64,000 bases of DNA from an uncultured Bacteroidota bacterium (lineage in GTDB: Bacteria; Bacteroidota; Bacteroidia; Flavobacteriales; Schleiferiaceae): the NCBI GenBank assembly GCA_913057235.1, contig CAJXNI010000004.1, positions 62,001 to 126,000 of the forward strand, read 5' to 3'. Made by a program: the position numbers and the translations under genes. The notes beneath the pieces are model-generated. The model was not told the origin of the DNA. It worked only from the letters and a program-made list of their open reading frames with translations, and made no database searches. Positions 43,634 through 53,093 of this stretch are shown piece after piece (the first letter of the stretch is position 1; each line of letters opens with the position of its first letter).

Positions 43634-44114
43634 TTTCTTCTTTGTAAAGGGTAAGCCCTACGGCCTCCACACCTGGTAGTTGGGCGGTACGCATGGCTTG
43701 TGTAAAAGTAAAGGTGTAGGTGCCCTTCCGGTTAAACCGAAGGGGTTGAGCGCGGTAGGGCCGGCTGTAGGTTTTTAATTCGCCAATACCTTCTCCTAAC
43801 CAGCGGCCGTAAGCATCCGCTAAAGTTACTTCTGCGGTATCCCGATATTCCAGGCCTTCTTCTGAGCGAATCTCTCTGAAGAGGTATAAGTTGGAATAGG
43901 GGTAAGCATCGTTAGCCCGTAAATTAAAAATCACCATATAGGGAGCGTTGGTATCGGTAATCTCCACCTGAAAACTGGCGGTGCTATCCTGGTGCCAGCC
44001 CACTGACTCTACCGGCAGATAGTTCTCGTACATGGGGCCGGGCTCACAGGCCACAACTAGACCCAATAGGAGCAAAGCAGCCCGTGATTTAATTGTTCTT
44101 TTTCGGTTTCCCAC
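43611..44114 (-). CDS. gldH: Gliding motility lipoprotein GldH
   Basis: A 167-residue lipoprotein from the GTG at 44114, with lipobox LVVAC and cysteine followed by EPGPMYENYLPVESVGWHQD. The open frame continues upstream but only inside the ricT gene. Length, the beta-rich body (TDTNAPYMVIFNLRANDAYP) and position between ricT and PBP1A match GldH, needed for gliding and T9SS function in Flavobacteriia. It overlaps ricT by 26 bases. Confidence 0.88.
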   Translation of the reverse strand: MGNRKRTIKSRAALLLLGLVVACEPGPMYENYLPVESVGWHQDSTASFQVEITDTNAPYMVIFNLRANDAYPYSNLYLFREIRSEEGLEYRDTAEVTLADAYGRWLGEGIGELKTYSRPYRAQPLRFNRKGTYTFTFTQAMRTAQLPGVEAVGLTLYKEENGKEENN

Positions 44115-45297
44115 GTCTCCCCTTTCCTTTTTGGGCGTTATTATTCTGTGTTTTGGAACCATTTTGCTGAGGTCTGTTTCCAGAACGTCTTTTTTTACGT
44201 TTCCTTTTTCGCTGCCCATCAAAACGGGTAAGCTCATCCTGGCCCACTACATTTTCATATTCAATCTGGGCGGCCTGTTGCTTACTGGCGTCAAAAGCTT
44301 CTAATGATTCGGGTTTTTTACCCTCTTCATTTTGCTGATACAAACGCTTCACATCGTTTAGGCGCAGCGCCACCCATTCACTACCGGGCTCCTTATACGT
44401 GTACCAAAGCAGCTCTTTGAAAATATCCATTTTTTGGAAAACCGCTTCTCCTTTTTGCGTCTGTATATTTTTCTGCGTGTCTGGAAATTTATCCAGCGCA
44501 TCTAAATACGAGTCCAGCTCATAGTTGAGACAGCATTTAAGCTTGCCGCATTGCCCGGCCAGCTTTTGCGGATTTAATGACAATTGCTGGTAACGCGCAG
44601 CCGAGGTATTTACACTTCTAAAGTCTGTTAGCCAGGTAGAGCAGCACAACTCGCGACCACAGGAACCAATGCCGCCAATTTTAGCGGCCTCCTGACGGCT
44701 ACCAATTTGACGCATTTCTATACGCACTTTAAATTCACCGGCTAGTACCCTAATGAGCTCTCTAAAGTCTACGCGAGATTCAGCCGTGTAATAAAAGGTG
44801 GCTTTGTTGTTATCGCCTTGATACTCAACATCGCTAATTTTCATTTGCAAACCCAGGCGATCAACAATTTGCCGGGTTTTAATCATGGTTTCTTGTTCTC
44901 TGGACTGGGCTTCCTTCCAAAGGTCAATGTCGCGCTGATTGGCTTTTCGGTACAGCTTTTTCACTTCTGGTGAATCGGGTTTAAGCTTACGGTTTTTCAA
45001 CTGCAGCCTTACCAATTCGCCCGTAAGGGAAACCGCCCCAACATCATGGCCAGGAGAACCTTCAACCGCCACAACATCTCCCATATAAAGGCGAATATTG
45101 GAGGCGTTTTTAAAGTACTCCTTGCGGCCGTTCTTAAACCGTACTTCTACTATATCAAAAGCCTCCACTTGCGTGGGAAGCTCCATATCACTTAACCAAT
45201 CAAAAACGGTGAGTTTTTCACAACCGTTTACGCCACATGAACCGTTGTTTTTACAGCCTTTTGGGAGCCCACTGGTACTACAACTTCCGCATCCCAT
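44089..45297 (-). CDS. ricT: RicT-like PSP1 domain protein with cysteine-rich N-terminus
   Basis: A 402-residue cytosolic protein. The first 30 residues carry six Cys (MGCGSCSTSGLPKGCKNNGS and on to Cys 26); the PSP1 domain follows, with SRVDFRELIRVLAGEFKVRI and the Cys pairs GSCGRELCCSTWL and GQCGKLKCCLNYEL. The tail after about residue 365 is strongly basic (RKRKKRR). PSP1/RicT proteins bind an iron-sulfur cluster and act with RicA and RicF in Bacillus RNA maturation; in Bacteroidota the partners are not evident and the role is unknown. It opens the run ricT-gldH-PBP1A-sco. Confidence 0.85.
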   Translation of the reverse strand: MGCGSCSTSGLPKGCKNNGSCGVNGCEKLTVFDWLSDMELPTQVEAFDIVEVRFKNGRKEYFKNASNIRLYMGDVVAVEGSPGHDVGAVSLTGELVRLQLKNRKLKPDSPEVKKLYRKANQRDIDLWKEAQSREQETMIKTRQIVDRLGLQMKISDVEYQGDNNKATFYYTAESRVDFRELIRVLAGEFKVRIEMRQIGSRQEAAKIGGIGSCGRELCCSTWLTDFRSVNTSAARYQQLSLNPQKLAGQCGKLKCCLNYELDSYLDALDKFPDTQKNIQTQKGEAVFQKMDIFKELLWYTYKEPGSEWVALRLNDVKRLYQQNEEGKKPESLEAFDASKQQAAQIEYENVVGQDELTRFDGQRKRKRKKRRSGNRPQQNGSKTQNNNAQKGKGRRGKPKKNN

Positions 45298-45346
45298 ACG
45301 CTCTTTCTAGCTTTAATTTTTACGATTAATACTCTTTGTGACTCAA

Positions 45347-45354
45347 CAAAGATA
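45347..45354 (-). promoter_or_regulatory. Canonical -7 box of the ricT-gldH-PBP1A operon
   Basis: TATCTTTG on the minus strand matches TAnnTTTG exactly, about 50 bases before the ricT ATG. No clear -33 element was identified at the right distance. Confidence 0.6.
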
Positions 45355-45457
45355 TTATTCCTGTGCCAAGCGCAGCCACCCGCTTGGTTTTCTTATCCAA
45401 GCCTATCATTTTTAGCCACTTTTTTCGTTAGCACTGCCAGCCACCCGGCACATCTGT

Positions 45458-45465
45458 TACTTTTG
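45458..45465 (+). promoter_or_regulatory. Canonical -7 box of porZ
   Basis: TACTTTTG matches TAnnTTTG exactly, about 50 bases before the porZ ATG. The divergent ricT promoter lies about 104 bases away. Confidence 0.6.
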
Positions 45466-45515
45466 CACAACAGGGTGCAGGCCATGGCCCACTACTGTAC
45501 CATTAAACCCACACT

Positions 45516-47825
45516 ATGAAACAGTTTTTTTCTCTGTTCCTTTTGGCCGCGGTTACCCCATTAAGCAGCCAGGTTTCCAATGATTTAGGCGTTTGGGTAG
45601 ACCACCTGCCCTATACCAACGCCATTGATATTGAAGAGCATGACGAAATTACCTACGTGGCTACCACACAAGGCCTCTTCATTTACAATGTAGTAGACAA
45701 AACCCTGGAGCGTATTAGCAAAGTAAACGGCCTTAGTGACGTGGGCCTTACGGATATTGCCTACAGTGAGCGCTTTGACGTTTTGCTCATAGGCTATGAA
45801 AATGGCAATTTAGATGTGTACGACAACGGCCGGGTGACCAACTACCCAGACATTAGGTTGAGCACCAACTACAGCGGTTTAAAAAGCATTAACCACATAC
45901 ATGTAGCAGGTGAATTAGCCTACCTCTCTACAGATTTTGGGGTGCTGGCTTATGATATTGCCGAAGACTTGGTGCTGGAAACCTACATCATTGGCCCCAA
46001 CGGCACTATTTTAGGCGTAAATCAAACCGCTACTGATGAAGACAGCCTATACGCGGCCACCGAGGAGGGATTGTACAGCGTAGCCCTGGAGGCTCCTAAA
46101 TTCTTTTTTCAAAACTGGCAGCGCAGCGCGGTTATCAATCGGGAAATTGATGCCATCACCGTTTTTAATAATCAGGTTTTTGTAAATATTGAAGTGCCGC
46201 CTAATGGCGATACCATACGTTACCGCCAAAACCGACAATGGCGCACCTTTACCCAAAATGAGGTAGCGAATAATCGCGCCCTGCGCACCTCCAAAAACCG
46301 CCTGATTGTGGTGAATAATTTTAGCGCCCGCGCCTATGACACCAGCTTTACGCTTTTTAAGAACTTTAACACAACCACCGCTGAGGAGCCTACTTTTAGC
46401 CCCGTAAATGCGGTGGTGGGCGAAAACGAAAACAACTTTTGGGTAGCCGATGGCAACAACGGCCTCTTTCACTTTTTCCAGATTTTCCCCATTCCTATTA
46501 TTCCCAACAGCCCCAAAACGCGCAATTTGAACCAGCTGAGCACCTATGAAGACCTACTCTTTGTAAGCCCTGGGGCCTTTAATGATGTGGGCGCCCCGCA
46601 GTTTAATAACGATGGCTTTTTCCTGTTGGAAGATTTTAGCTGGAGCAACTACAGCAGCCTCTCGCTAGGTGATTACCGCGATGTGGTAGATGTGGAGGTT
46701 GACCCCAATGACCCTTCCCGCCTGTTTGCCGCCGTCTACAGCCGCGGCATTTTAGAGCTGCGCAGAGAAGGCGACACCATTTTGCCCGTGCAGCTTTACA
46801 ACGAGGCTACTACCGGAGGAGCTTTTCCCTCAACCGGGGGCAGTGGTGACCACCGTATAGCCGATTTAGACATGGACAATCAGGGAAACCTTTGGTTTAC
46901 CAATGCCCTTACCGAAAGACCCCTGGGCGTTATTTGGGCCGATGGCCGGGTGGAAAGTTTTGCCCTGGGAGCGGTGGGCAGTGGCGCCAATGTTTTACGG
47001 ATTATGGCTACCAGCGGAGGCCAGGTTTGGCTACGCTTGCGCAACAGTGGCATCTTGGTAGTTAAGGTAGACGACCCTAACAACATTGAGTTCAAAGTTT
47101 TGGGAGCCAGTGAAGGCAACGGCAATTTGCCCTCAGAATCAGTTTTTTGCTTTGCCGAAGACTTAGACGGTGAAATTTGGATTGGCACTAACGAAGGGTT
47201 GGCCGTGCTCTTTAGCCCTGAAAATATTTTTGAGCCCAACCGTAGTTTTGACGCCTCCATTATTGTCATTGATGAAGATGGGGACGGTAACGGGGAGCGT
47301 GTTTTGGGCTCAGAATCCATCAATGACATTGAAATTGACGGCAGTAATAAAAAGTGGTTTGCCACGCAAAATAGTGGCGTGTTTTTTACCTCAGCCAGCG
47401 GGCGTACCCAGTTGCAGCGCTTTTCAAGAGATAATAGCCCTTTGCCCAGCAACAGCGTACGCGATATTGCCATTAACCCCAACACCGGCATGGTGTATTT
47501 TGGTACCGTGCAAGGTATTGTTAGCTACCAGGGCCAGGCCACCGAGGGGGAAGAAACCATGACCGATGTGTTTGCCTACCCCAATCCGGTTAAACCGGAC
47601 TACAACGGGCCCATTTTAATACGAGGCCTGGTGACCAACGCCCAGGTAAAAATCACGGACATTGAAGGCAATATTGTCTTTGAAACGGTGGCCGAAGGTG
47701 GGCAAGCTGTTTGGTACGGGCGCACCTTTAGCGGAGAGCGCGTGAGCAGCGGAGTATATTTGGCCTACATTACCGATGACCTGGGCGCTAACACCGAGGT
47801 AACCAAAATTTTAGTGGTGAATTAA
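45516..47825 (+). CDS. porZ: PorZ, T9SS surface attachment-complex protein
   Basis: A 769-residue secreted protein. A signal peptide is followed by two seven-bladed propellers (GVWVDHLPYTNAIDIEEHDE; NGLSDVGLTDIAYSERFDVL; later WIGTNEGLAVLFSP) and a C-terminal T9SS sorting domain (YPNPVKPDYNGPILI, GERVSSGVYLAYITD). Family length and the recO neighbour match PorZ, which delivers anionic LPS to the T9SS attachment complex. The C-terminal domain targets it to its own secretion system. Confidence 0.92.
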   Translation: MKQFFSLFLLAAVTPLSSQVSNDLGVWVDHLPYTNAIDIEEHDEITYVATTQGLFIYNVVDKTLERISKVNGLSDVGLTDIAYSERFDVLLIGYENGNLDVYDNGRVTNYPDIRLSTNYSGLKSINHIHVAGELAYLSTDFGVLAYDIAEDLVLETYIIGPNGTILGVNQTATDEDSLYAATEEGLYSVALEAPKFFFQNWQRSAVINREIDAITVFNNQVFVNIEVPPNGDTIRYRQNRQWRTFTQNEVANNRALRTSKNRLIVVNNFSARAYDTSFTLFKNFNTTTAEEPTFSPVNAVVGENENNFWVADGNNGLFHFFQIFPIPIIPNSPKTRNLNQLSTYEDLLFVSPGAFNDVGAPQFNNDGFFLLEDFSWSNYSSLSLGDYRDVVDVEVDPNDPSRLFAAVYSRGILELRREGDTILPVQLYNEATTGGAFPSTGGSGDHRIADLDMDNQGNLWFTNALTERPLGVIWADGRVESFALGAVGSGANVLRIMATSGGQVWLRLRNSGILVVKVDDPNNIEFKVLGASEGNGNLPSESVFCFAEDLDGEIWIGTNEGLAVLFSPENIFEPNRSFDASIIVIDEDGDGNGERVLGSESINDIEIDGSNKKWFATQNSGVFFTSASGRTQLQRFSRDNSPLPSNSVRDIAINPNTGMVYFGTVQGIVSYQGQATEGEETMTDVFAYPNPVKPDYNGPILIRGLVTNAQVKITDIEGNIVFETVAEGGQAVWYGRTFSGERVSSGVYLAYITDDLGANTEVTKILVVN

Positions 47826-47834
47826 TAGGCCTAA

Positions 47835-47846
47835 GTTGAATTCAAC
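47835..47846. promoter_or_regulatory. Perfect 12-bp palindrome before recO
   Basis: GTTGAATTCAAC is a perfect palindrome in the 24-base gap between porZ and recO, ending 3 bases before the recO start codon. It could bind a dimeric repressor or form an RNA hairpin over the ribosome-binding region. Confidence 0.4.
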
Positions 47847-47849
47847 GCC

Positions 47850-48572
47850 ATGCTGCAAAAAACAGAACTGTTGATTTTACGCACCATCCGCTATGGCGAT
47901 AGTTCCTTAATTCTAAAAACCTACAGCCAGGAACAAGGGGTACTCTCGCTAATTGCCTCGGTTTCTAAAAAATCTAAAAGCAATTTAAAACCCTCCCTGT
48001 TGCAGCCCCTTAATTGGCTGGAAAGCGTGTACTACAGCAAAAGTAAGGGAGATTTAAAACGCTTGAAAGAGGTGCGGGTTACTTACCACTACCAAAGTTT
48101 GCCCTATGAACCGGTTAAAAGCTGCCTGGCGCTTTTCCTGGCTGAGATTTTACAGCATAGCTTGCAGGAAGAGGAGCCTCAAACCGGCCTTTATGACTTT
48201 CTTAAAACTAGCCTGCAGCAACTGGATCAAACCTCGCATCCGGTGGGTAATTTTCATTTGGGCTTTCTCTTGGCTTTAAGCCGATATTTAGGCTTTGCGC
48301 CCCAAAAAGCGGGACAAGAACCCCTGTATTTTGATTTGCTGGAAGGGCAGTATACGGGCATTCAACCGCATCACGGTCATTTTATAGGCCAACCAGAATT
48401 AGCGTATTGGCAGGATTTGCAAGAATTGCCGCTGGAAGAATGCCACCAACTTAAAATGCCCGCCACCCTGCGCGCGCAACTTCTGCAACATTTACTTGCC
48501 TTTTACCGCCTGCACGTACATGATTTTGGAAAACTAAAATCGCTGGAAATTCTACAGCAGGTGTTAAGGTAG
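47850..48572 (+). CDS. recO: DNA repair protein RecO
   Basis: A 240-residue RecO. It has the N-terminal OB-fold (TELLILRTIRYGDSSLILKT, YSQEQGVLSLIA), then the helical domain with VKSCLALFLAEILQHSLQEE and a C-terminal HDFGKLKSLEIL motif. RecO helps RecA load on SSB-coated single strands together with RecR, and anneals strands. The porZ-recO pairing is conserved in Bacteroidota. It may be cotranscribed with porZ, from which it is separated by a palindrome. Confidence 0.94.
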   Translation: MLQKTELLILRTIRYGDSSLILKTYSQEQGVLSLIASVSKKSKSNLKPSLLQPLNWLESVYYSKSKGDLKRLKEVRVTYHYQSLPYEPVKSCLALFLAEILQHSLQEEEPQTGLYDFLKTSLQQLDQTSHPVGNFHLGFLLALSRYLGFAPQKAGQEPLYFDLLEGQYTGIQPHHGHFIGQPELAYWQDLQELPLEECHQLKMPATLRAQLLQHLLAFYRLHVHDFGKLKSLEILQQVLR

Positions 48573-48589
48573 CCTTTAGAGTTTTTCCT

Positions 48590-49594
48590 TTACAAAATCT
48601 CCACTCCCCGCAAAATAGCTTCTAATTCAAACAGGGTATTGCGCTTTTTTTGATCGGGGGCAAAAATGAAGGCATCCAGGTAAATGATTTGCGCGTGCTC
48701 TTCATCGTAAATGGTATAACTCAAAAAGGGGCCTCCTAAAATATCGCCTTCCATACGCCAGAGCCCACGGGCCTCCATGGCAAATTGCCCGGCCAGCTCC
48801 ATGGCCGTGAGCTGTGGTTTCAGCAAATCTTCGGTTACCATATAGGCATCGTTACGTTCACCTTGCACGTAGAGCTTCGTTAAACTATCGCGCACCGGTA
48901 CTATCTTTTCACCCATTAAGGTTTGCTCCTGGGGCATGGGCCTAAAATGCACCAAAATGCCTAAGTCCTGAGCAGCGGTTTTTTTCCAGTACAAAAGCGT
49001 TTGGGGCTCTTCCACCTCTAGATCGTAGCCTCGGGGTATACCCAGTTCAATGTGATTTTGCGCTAAAACGTCTGAAGTGTTAAAACGTAATTTAGACTTT
49101 ATGCGGCTGCTTATGCGATTTAAATCTTTCTCACGGAAAGTTTTGCGCAGATCTTCTTGCGTGGCGGCAATCATTTTAGCCAAGGCAATTTCATCAGGAG
49201 CGCTGTAATAAGCCAACAACTGGTTTTTGGCATATTGATTGGTTTTCAGCTCCAAAGCGCTATCACCTTGTGTGAGCAGAATTTGATAACGGCTACGCTT
49301 GAGCAAATCATTGTACTCACTGGGGTCTACCTGATTCACCACAAAGCGTGGTTCCGGTTGCGGTAAGCCATATTGCATTTGGGTGTAATACTTTCTAATC
49401 AGCTCTCCCGGCATTCCTTCCCACACCGGATCTTTAGCTACCACAATCAGGTCAAGTGTACCCCCATGGCTATCGGGTAACACCCGGTATTTCTCCTTTT
49501 TTTCTGCAGAACCAGAAGATGAAGACTCGGAATTTTGGCAGGCGGATAGCAAGCCCAAGCTGGCTAGAAGTAGGTATAGAATGCCTTTTTTCAT
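48590..49594 (-). CDS. DUF4837 family lipoprotein
   Basis: A 334-residue protein from the ATG at 49594 with signal peptide and lipobox LLSACQNSES; a longer frame to 49636 adds an unlikely leader. The conserved body includes GGTLDLIVVAKDPVWEGMPG, RYQILLTQGDSALELKTNQY and a C-terminal YLDAFIFAPDQKKRN. DUF4837 lipoproteins are common in Bacteroidota, of unknown function and probably outer-membrane. It is the last gene of the tatA-gatA-mltD run. Confidence 0.86.
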   Translation of the reverse strand: MKKGILYLLLASLGLLSACQNSESSSSGSAEKKEKYRVLPDSHGGTLDLIVVAKDPVWEGMPGELIRKYYTQMQYGLPQPEPRFVVNQVDPSEYNDLLKRSRYQILLTQGDSALELKTNQYAKNQLLAYYSAPDEIALAKMIAATQEDLRKTFREKDLNRISSRIKSKLRFNTSDVLAQNHIELGIPRGYDLEVEEPQTLLYWKKTAAQDLGILVHFRPMPQEQTLMGEKIVPVRDSLTKLYVQGERNDAYMVTEDLLKPQLTAMELAGQFAMEARGLWRMEGDILGGPFLSYTIYDEEHAQIIYLDAFIFAPDQKKRNTLFELEAILRGVEIL

Positions 49595-49655
49595 AAGCTG
49601 CTTATTTTTTTGCTTCACCAAAGCCAAACACACCAATTGCTAAGGCCCTCCTGGC

Positions 49656-51182
49656 TTAGCCTCGGTTGGGATAGATCTTTAAGCGAGCGCCCGGCTTTAA
49701 GCTACGCGAATTGCGGTAATTGTTCCAGCCCATAATATTTTGGGCACTTACCCCCGGGTATTTGCGCGCAATGCTGTAGAAGCTTTCACCGCTCCGTACT
49801 TTGTACAAGACATAATCGCCCTCCTTAGGCTTTGATACTTGGCTAGATGATGCGATAGCGGTGCTGGCACTGCTCCCATTCTTTTTGGGGTAAATAGTTA
49901 AATTTTGACCTACTCTTATGGTGTTACCACGCAGACCATTCCAGCGCCTTATGCTGCTTACCCGCACTCCGTATCTTTCCGCAATGGTGCCCAAAACTTC
50001 ACCTCTACGCACCTTATGGCGGATGCGGTCATTCACGGCTACCACGGTATTTTCTTCTTTTTTATTCTGCTCAAAATCCTTTTTAGCCAAGGCGTAAATG
50101 CTGTCTTCATGGCTTACAAAAAGGCCTACTTTGTTAGAGGGAAGTACCAAGGCATAAGGATCTGTTTCTACCTTGGGGATTACCTTGTATCTAAAACTTG
50201 GGTTTAAAAACCGAAGCTCATCTTCATCAATATCAATTAACTCTTGAATTTGGGCAAAGCTAATTTGCTCTTTCACTAAAACCGTATCGGTGTTGTAAAA
50301 AGAAGACTTCACTTCCGTGGGATAGATCAAGTGCTCTTCGTGGTAATTCATCATGTAGTTTACGGCAATAAAAGCGGGTACATACCCTGCTGTTTCACGC
50401 GGCAAATACGGTCTTATAGACCAATAGTCTTTCTTTCCACCTGATCTTCGTATAGCTTTACTCACGTTGCCCGGCCCTGAATTGTACGCAGCCAGCGCCA
50501 GATCCCAATCGTCAAAAATGCTGTAGAGCTTGGTTAAGTACTCACAGGCGGCAATGGTAGATTTTATTGGATCGGTGCGCTCATCTACATAACTGGTAAT
50601 TTCCAGGCCTTGCAGGCGGGCGGTGCTGTACATAAACTGCCAAAGGCCCGTGGCTCCTACCCGGCTACGTGCTACTGGATTGAGGGCAGACTCTACTACC
50701 GCCAGATATTTAATCTCCAGCGGCATGTTGTATTGGTCCAGTTTCTCTTCAAACATGGGGAAGTAGTACTCGGCCAGGCCCAGCATGCGGCTCAACTGTT
50801 CTCTGCGTTCTTTGGCGTACAAATCAATAAAAGCGCGCACCGTGGGATTGTAGGTGAGATTCATGGGCGTAGCCAAATTCAGCTGTCTTATGCGCTCTTC
50901 GTACACAGTGTCATGCCAGTCAATTCTTTCGGGCAAGGCGCTGTCTGCTACGGTTACGGCAAACTCTTCAGTGGCATTTTGCCGGTCACTGTCTGTACTA
51001 AAGAAGTTCAACACCAACAGGCTATCCAAACGGGCCATAAAAGGATCGTCTTCCAACACTATTTCAGAAAGGTCTATTTTTTTCTTCTTAATAGTATCAG
51101 TATCGCCCTGAGCGAACCAAGCAAAACCCCAAAGGGGTAGTGCCAATAGACCGCTGATTGATAAGAGTTTTTGAGTTTTCAT
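49656..51182 (-). CDS. mltD: MltD-like lytic transglycosylase with LysM domains
   Basis: A 508-residue exported enzyme: signal peptide, an SLT catalytic domain near 145-270 with the general acid Glu in AVVESALNPVARSRVGATGL and the following WQFMYSTARLQGLEI and AYNSGPGNVSKAI, then two LysM domains (about 393-435 and 458-503; VRRGEVLGTIAERYGVRVSS, VRSGESFYSIARKYPGVSAQ). It cleaves the glycan backbone of peptidoglycan; the LysM units bind peptidoglycan. The second transglycosylase of the window, alongside the MltF-like protein at 15281. Confidence 0.93.
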   Translation of the reverse strand: MKTQKLLSISGLLALPLWGFAWFAQGDTDTIKKKKIDLSEIVLEDDPFMARLDSLLVLNFFSTDSDRQNATEEFAVTVADSALPERIDWHDTVYEERIRQLNLATPMNLTYNPTVRAFIDLYAKERREQLSRMLGLAEYYFPMFEEKLDQYNMPLEIKYLAVVESALNPVARSRVGATGLWQFMYSTARLQGLEITSYVDERTDPIKSTIAACEYLTKLYSIFDDWDLALAAYNSGPGNVSKAIRRSGGKKDYWSIRPYLPRETAGYVPAFIAVNYMMNYHEEHLIYPTEVKSSFYNTDTVLVKEQISFAQIQELIDIDEDELRFLNPSFRYKVIPKVETDPYALVLPSNKVGLFVSHEDSIYALAKKDFEQNKKEENTVVAVNDRIRHKVRRGEVLGTIAERYGVRVSSIRRWNGLRGNTIRVGQNLTIYPKKNGSSASTAIASSSQVSKPKEGDYVLYKVRSGESFYSIARKYPGVSAQNIMGWNNYRNSRSLKPGARLKIYPNRG

Positions 51183-51256
51183 TTCGAGTTTTCAATTAGC
51201 CTAATATACGGGATTGCCGGCCACCTGTATTTATTACAAAAGCGTTTTGTTAACGC

Positions 51257-52675
51257 TTACTTGTTTATGAAGTTCTTGGCAAAGTTCAGTAAATCAGCCT
51301 CTTGGAAAGAGTTTGCGGAAAACTGCATACCGAAAGGAAGCTTTTTACTGTTTTGAAACAAGGGTAATGAAACGCTGGGAATGCCGGTAATATTGGCGTG
51401 TACGGTAAAAATATCCTCTAGATACATTTTAGTAGGATCCGTGCTTTCAGCCGAAATATCAAAAGCTGCATGGGGGGTGGTAGGCGACAAAATGAAATCG
51501 TATTCTTCAAAAATGGCCTTAGTTTTGTCGCTCACCAATCTGCGGGCTTTTTGCGCTTTTCCATAATAGGCCTCGTAATAACCACTGCTTAGTACAAAGG
51601 TACCCAAGAGAATTCTGCGCTTTACTTCTGCGCCAAAACCCTCAGTGCGCGAAAGCTTGTAGGTGCTTTCCAAGTCATGGGCATTTTCACTGCGGTAACC
51701 AAAGTGAATACCGTCATAGCGTGCCAGGTTGCTGCTGGCCTCTGCGGTGGTTAAAATATAGTAGATGGGCACCAGGTAGTCTAGCAAGGGGAACTCTATC
51801 CCGGTAACGGTGTGGCCTTTAGCTTTAAGGTCTTCTATAAATTCAAAGGTGGCCTCTTTTACCTCCTTGTCTATATGCTCACTGGTAAGGGCATCTTTAA
51901 AGTAGGCAATCTTGCGCGGTTTTTCATTTTGCTCTGGAGGAACGGTCTCTACCTCCTTTTGACTTACGGTATTGTCATAGTCATCCGGCCCGGCCATGGT
52001 TTCATATAGTAGATTAATGTTTTCCAGACTGCGGGCAAAAGGGCCTATTTGGTCAAAACTACTGGCAAAGGCAATGAGGCCGTGGCGTGAAACGCGCCCA
52101 TAGGTAGGCTTAAAGCCGATGGTTCCCGTAAAGCTTGCCGGTTGGCGAATGCTGCCCCCAGTATCACTACCCAACGCTGCGTGGCACAAACCAGCCGCCA
52201 CCGCAGCTGCGCTTCCACCGCTGGATCCGCCTGGTACCTTTTTGAGGTTTAAGGGGTTTTTTACAGGACCGTAGTGGCTAAACTTATTGGCTGAGCCCAT
52301 GGCAAACTCATCGCAATTTAAACGCCCAATAATAATGGCGTCTTCCTCTAAAAGCCGTTCTACCACAGTGGCGCTAAACAAAGACTCAAAGCCTTCTAAC
52401 ATTTTAGAAGCAGCCGTAACCTTATGGCCACGGTATACAATATTATCCTTTAAACCCACTACTAAGCCGGCCAGCTTTCCGGCCGTTCCGTGTTTCAACT
52501 TGGCATCTATAACTGTGGCACGGCTGCGCGCGTCATGGGCGTAAACCTCTACAAAGGCATTTAAATTTTGGTGCTTTTCAATTCGCTCTAAAAAAGCTTC
52601 TATCATTTGCGCACAGGTAAAAGCTCCGTTTTTTAGGTTTTCCTGTACTTCCGTAAGGGTGTCAAATTGCGTCAA
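51257..52675 (-). CDS. gatA: Glutamyl-tRNA(Gln)/aspartyl-tRNA(Asn) amidotransferase subunit A
   Basis: A 472-residue amidase-family enzyme. The Ser-Ser-Lys catalytic triad is present: Lys76 in VVGLKDNIVYRG, Ser151 in GGSSGGSAAAVAA and Ser175 in GSDTGGSIRQPASF. GatA hydrolyses glutamine to supply ammonia for converting Glu-tRNA(Gln) to Gln-tRNA(Gln), with GatB and GatC, which are not in the window. It starts 12 bases after the tatA stop. Confidence 0.96.
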   Translation of the reverse strand: MTQFDTLTEVQENLKNGAFTCAQMIEAFLERIEKHQNLNAFVEVYAHDARSRATVIDAKLKHGTAGKLAGLVVGLKDNIVYRGHKVTAASKMLEGFESLFSATVVERLLEEDAIIIGRLNCDEFAMGSANKFSHYGPVKNPLNLKKVPGGSSGGSAAAVAAGLCHAALGSDTGGSIRQPASFTGTIGFKPTYGRVSRHGLIAFASSFDQIGPFARSLENINLLYETMAGPDDYDNTVSQKEVETVPPEQNEKPRKIAYFKDALTSEHIDKEVKEATFEFIEDLKAKGHTVTGIEFPLLDYLVPIYYILTTAEASSNLARYDGIHFGYRSENAHDLESTYKLSRTEGFGAEVKRRILLGTFVLSSGYYEAYYGKAQKARRLVSDKTKAIFEEYDFILSPTTPHAAFDISAESTDPTKMYLEDIFTVHANITGIPSVSLPLFQNSKKLPFGMQFSANSFQEADLLNFAKNFINK

Positions 52676-52687
52676 GGTAGGCGGGGT

Positions 52688-52906
52688 TTAGCTTTTTGAA
52701 TCTGATTTTTTACGGCCGTCTGTGGTAGCGTTTTTATCCTCGTCATCATCTTCCTTTACGGCTCCTTTAAACTCTTTGATGCCGCTACCTAAACCACGCA
52801 TCAACTCAGGAATTTTGCGGCCCCCAAATAAAAGAAGCACCAAGGCCACAATCAAAACTATTTGCCAGGGCCCAATCATGCCGAGTAAAATACTTGCTAA
52901 GTTCAT
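52688..52906 (-). CDS. tatA: Twin-arginine translocase subunit TatA/E
   Basis: A 72-residue protein from the ATG at 52906. The frame continues to 52969, but a canonical -7 box inside that extension (52926-52933) rules out the longer start. One membrane helix ([19 protein letters not shown]), then the amphipathic-helix motif [20 protein letters not shown] and a charged tail. It forms the export pore for folded proteins with TatC. It heads the run tatA-gatA-mltD-DUF4837. Confidence 0.93.
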   Translation of the reverse strand: MNLASILLGMIGPWQIVLIVALVLLLFGGRKIPELMRGLGSGIKEFKGAVKEDDDEDKNATTDGRKKSDSKS

Positions 52907-52925
52907 AACTTTAATTTCTGAGCGG

Positions 52926-52933
52926 CAAAGGTA
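52926..52933 (-). promoter_or_regulatory. Canonical -7 box of the tatA operon
   Basis: TACCTTTG on the minus strand matches TAnnTTTG exactly and sits about 20 bases before the ATG at 52906, fixing that start. Confidence 0.65.
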
Positions 52934-53093
52934 CAAAATGCCCGTACCAATTTGACTTTGGAGTGGCATTGTTACGGTGAGGTTGCAAAACCTTAAAAAG
53001 TGTTAAAGCGCTGGTTGACCTTTAGTTTTAACCCTAAGCGGTTTAAACAGCCTATGCCTTTTTGGTATCTTGCCGCCTCGCATAACAATCCCT

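Noticed and set aside
46047-47491. Long antisense frames (141 and 203 codons) within porZ
   Set aside because: They lie in other frames of a well-supported gene and show basic, low-information peptides typical of shadow frames.
50610-51140. 176-codon + strand frame inside the MltD-like gene
   Set aside because: Antisense shadow of a recognised LysM transglycosylase, with no domain of its own.
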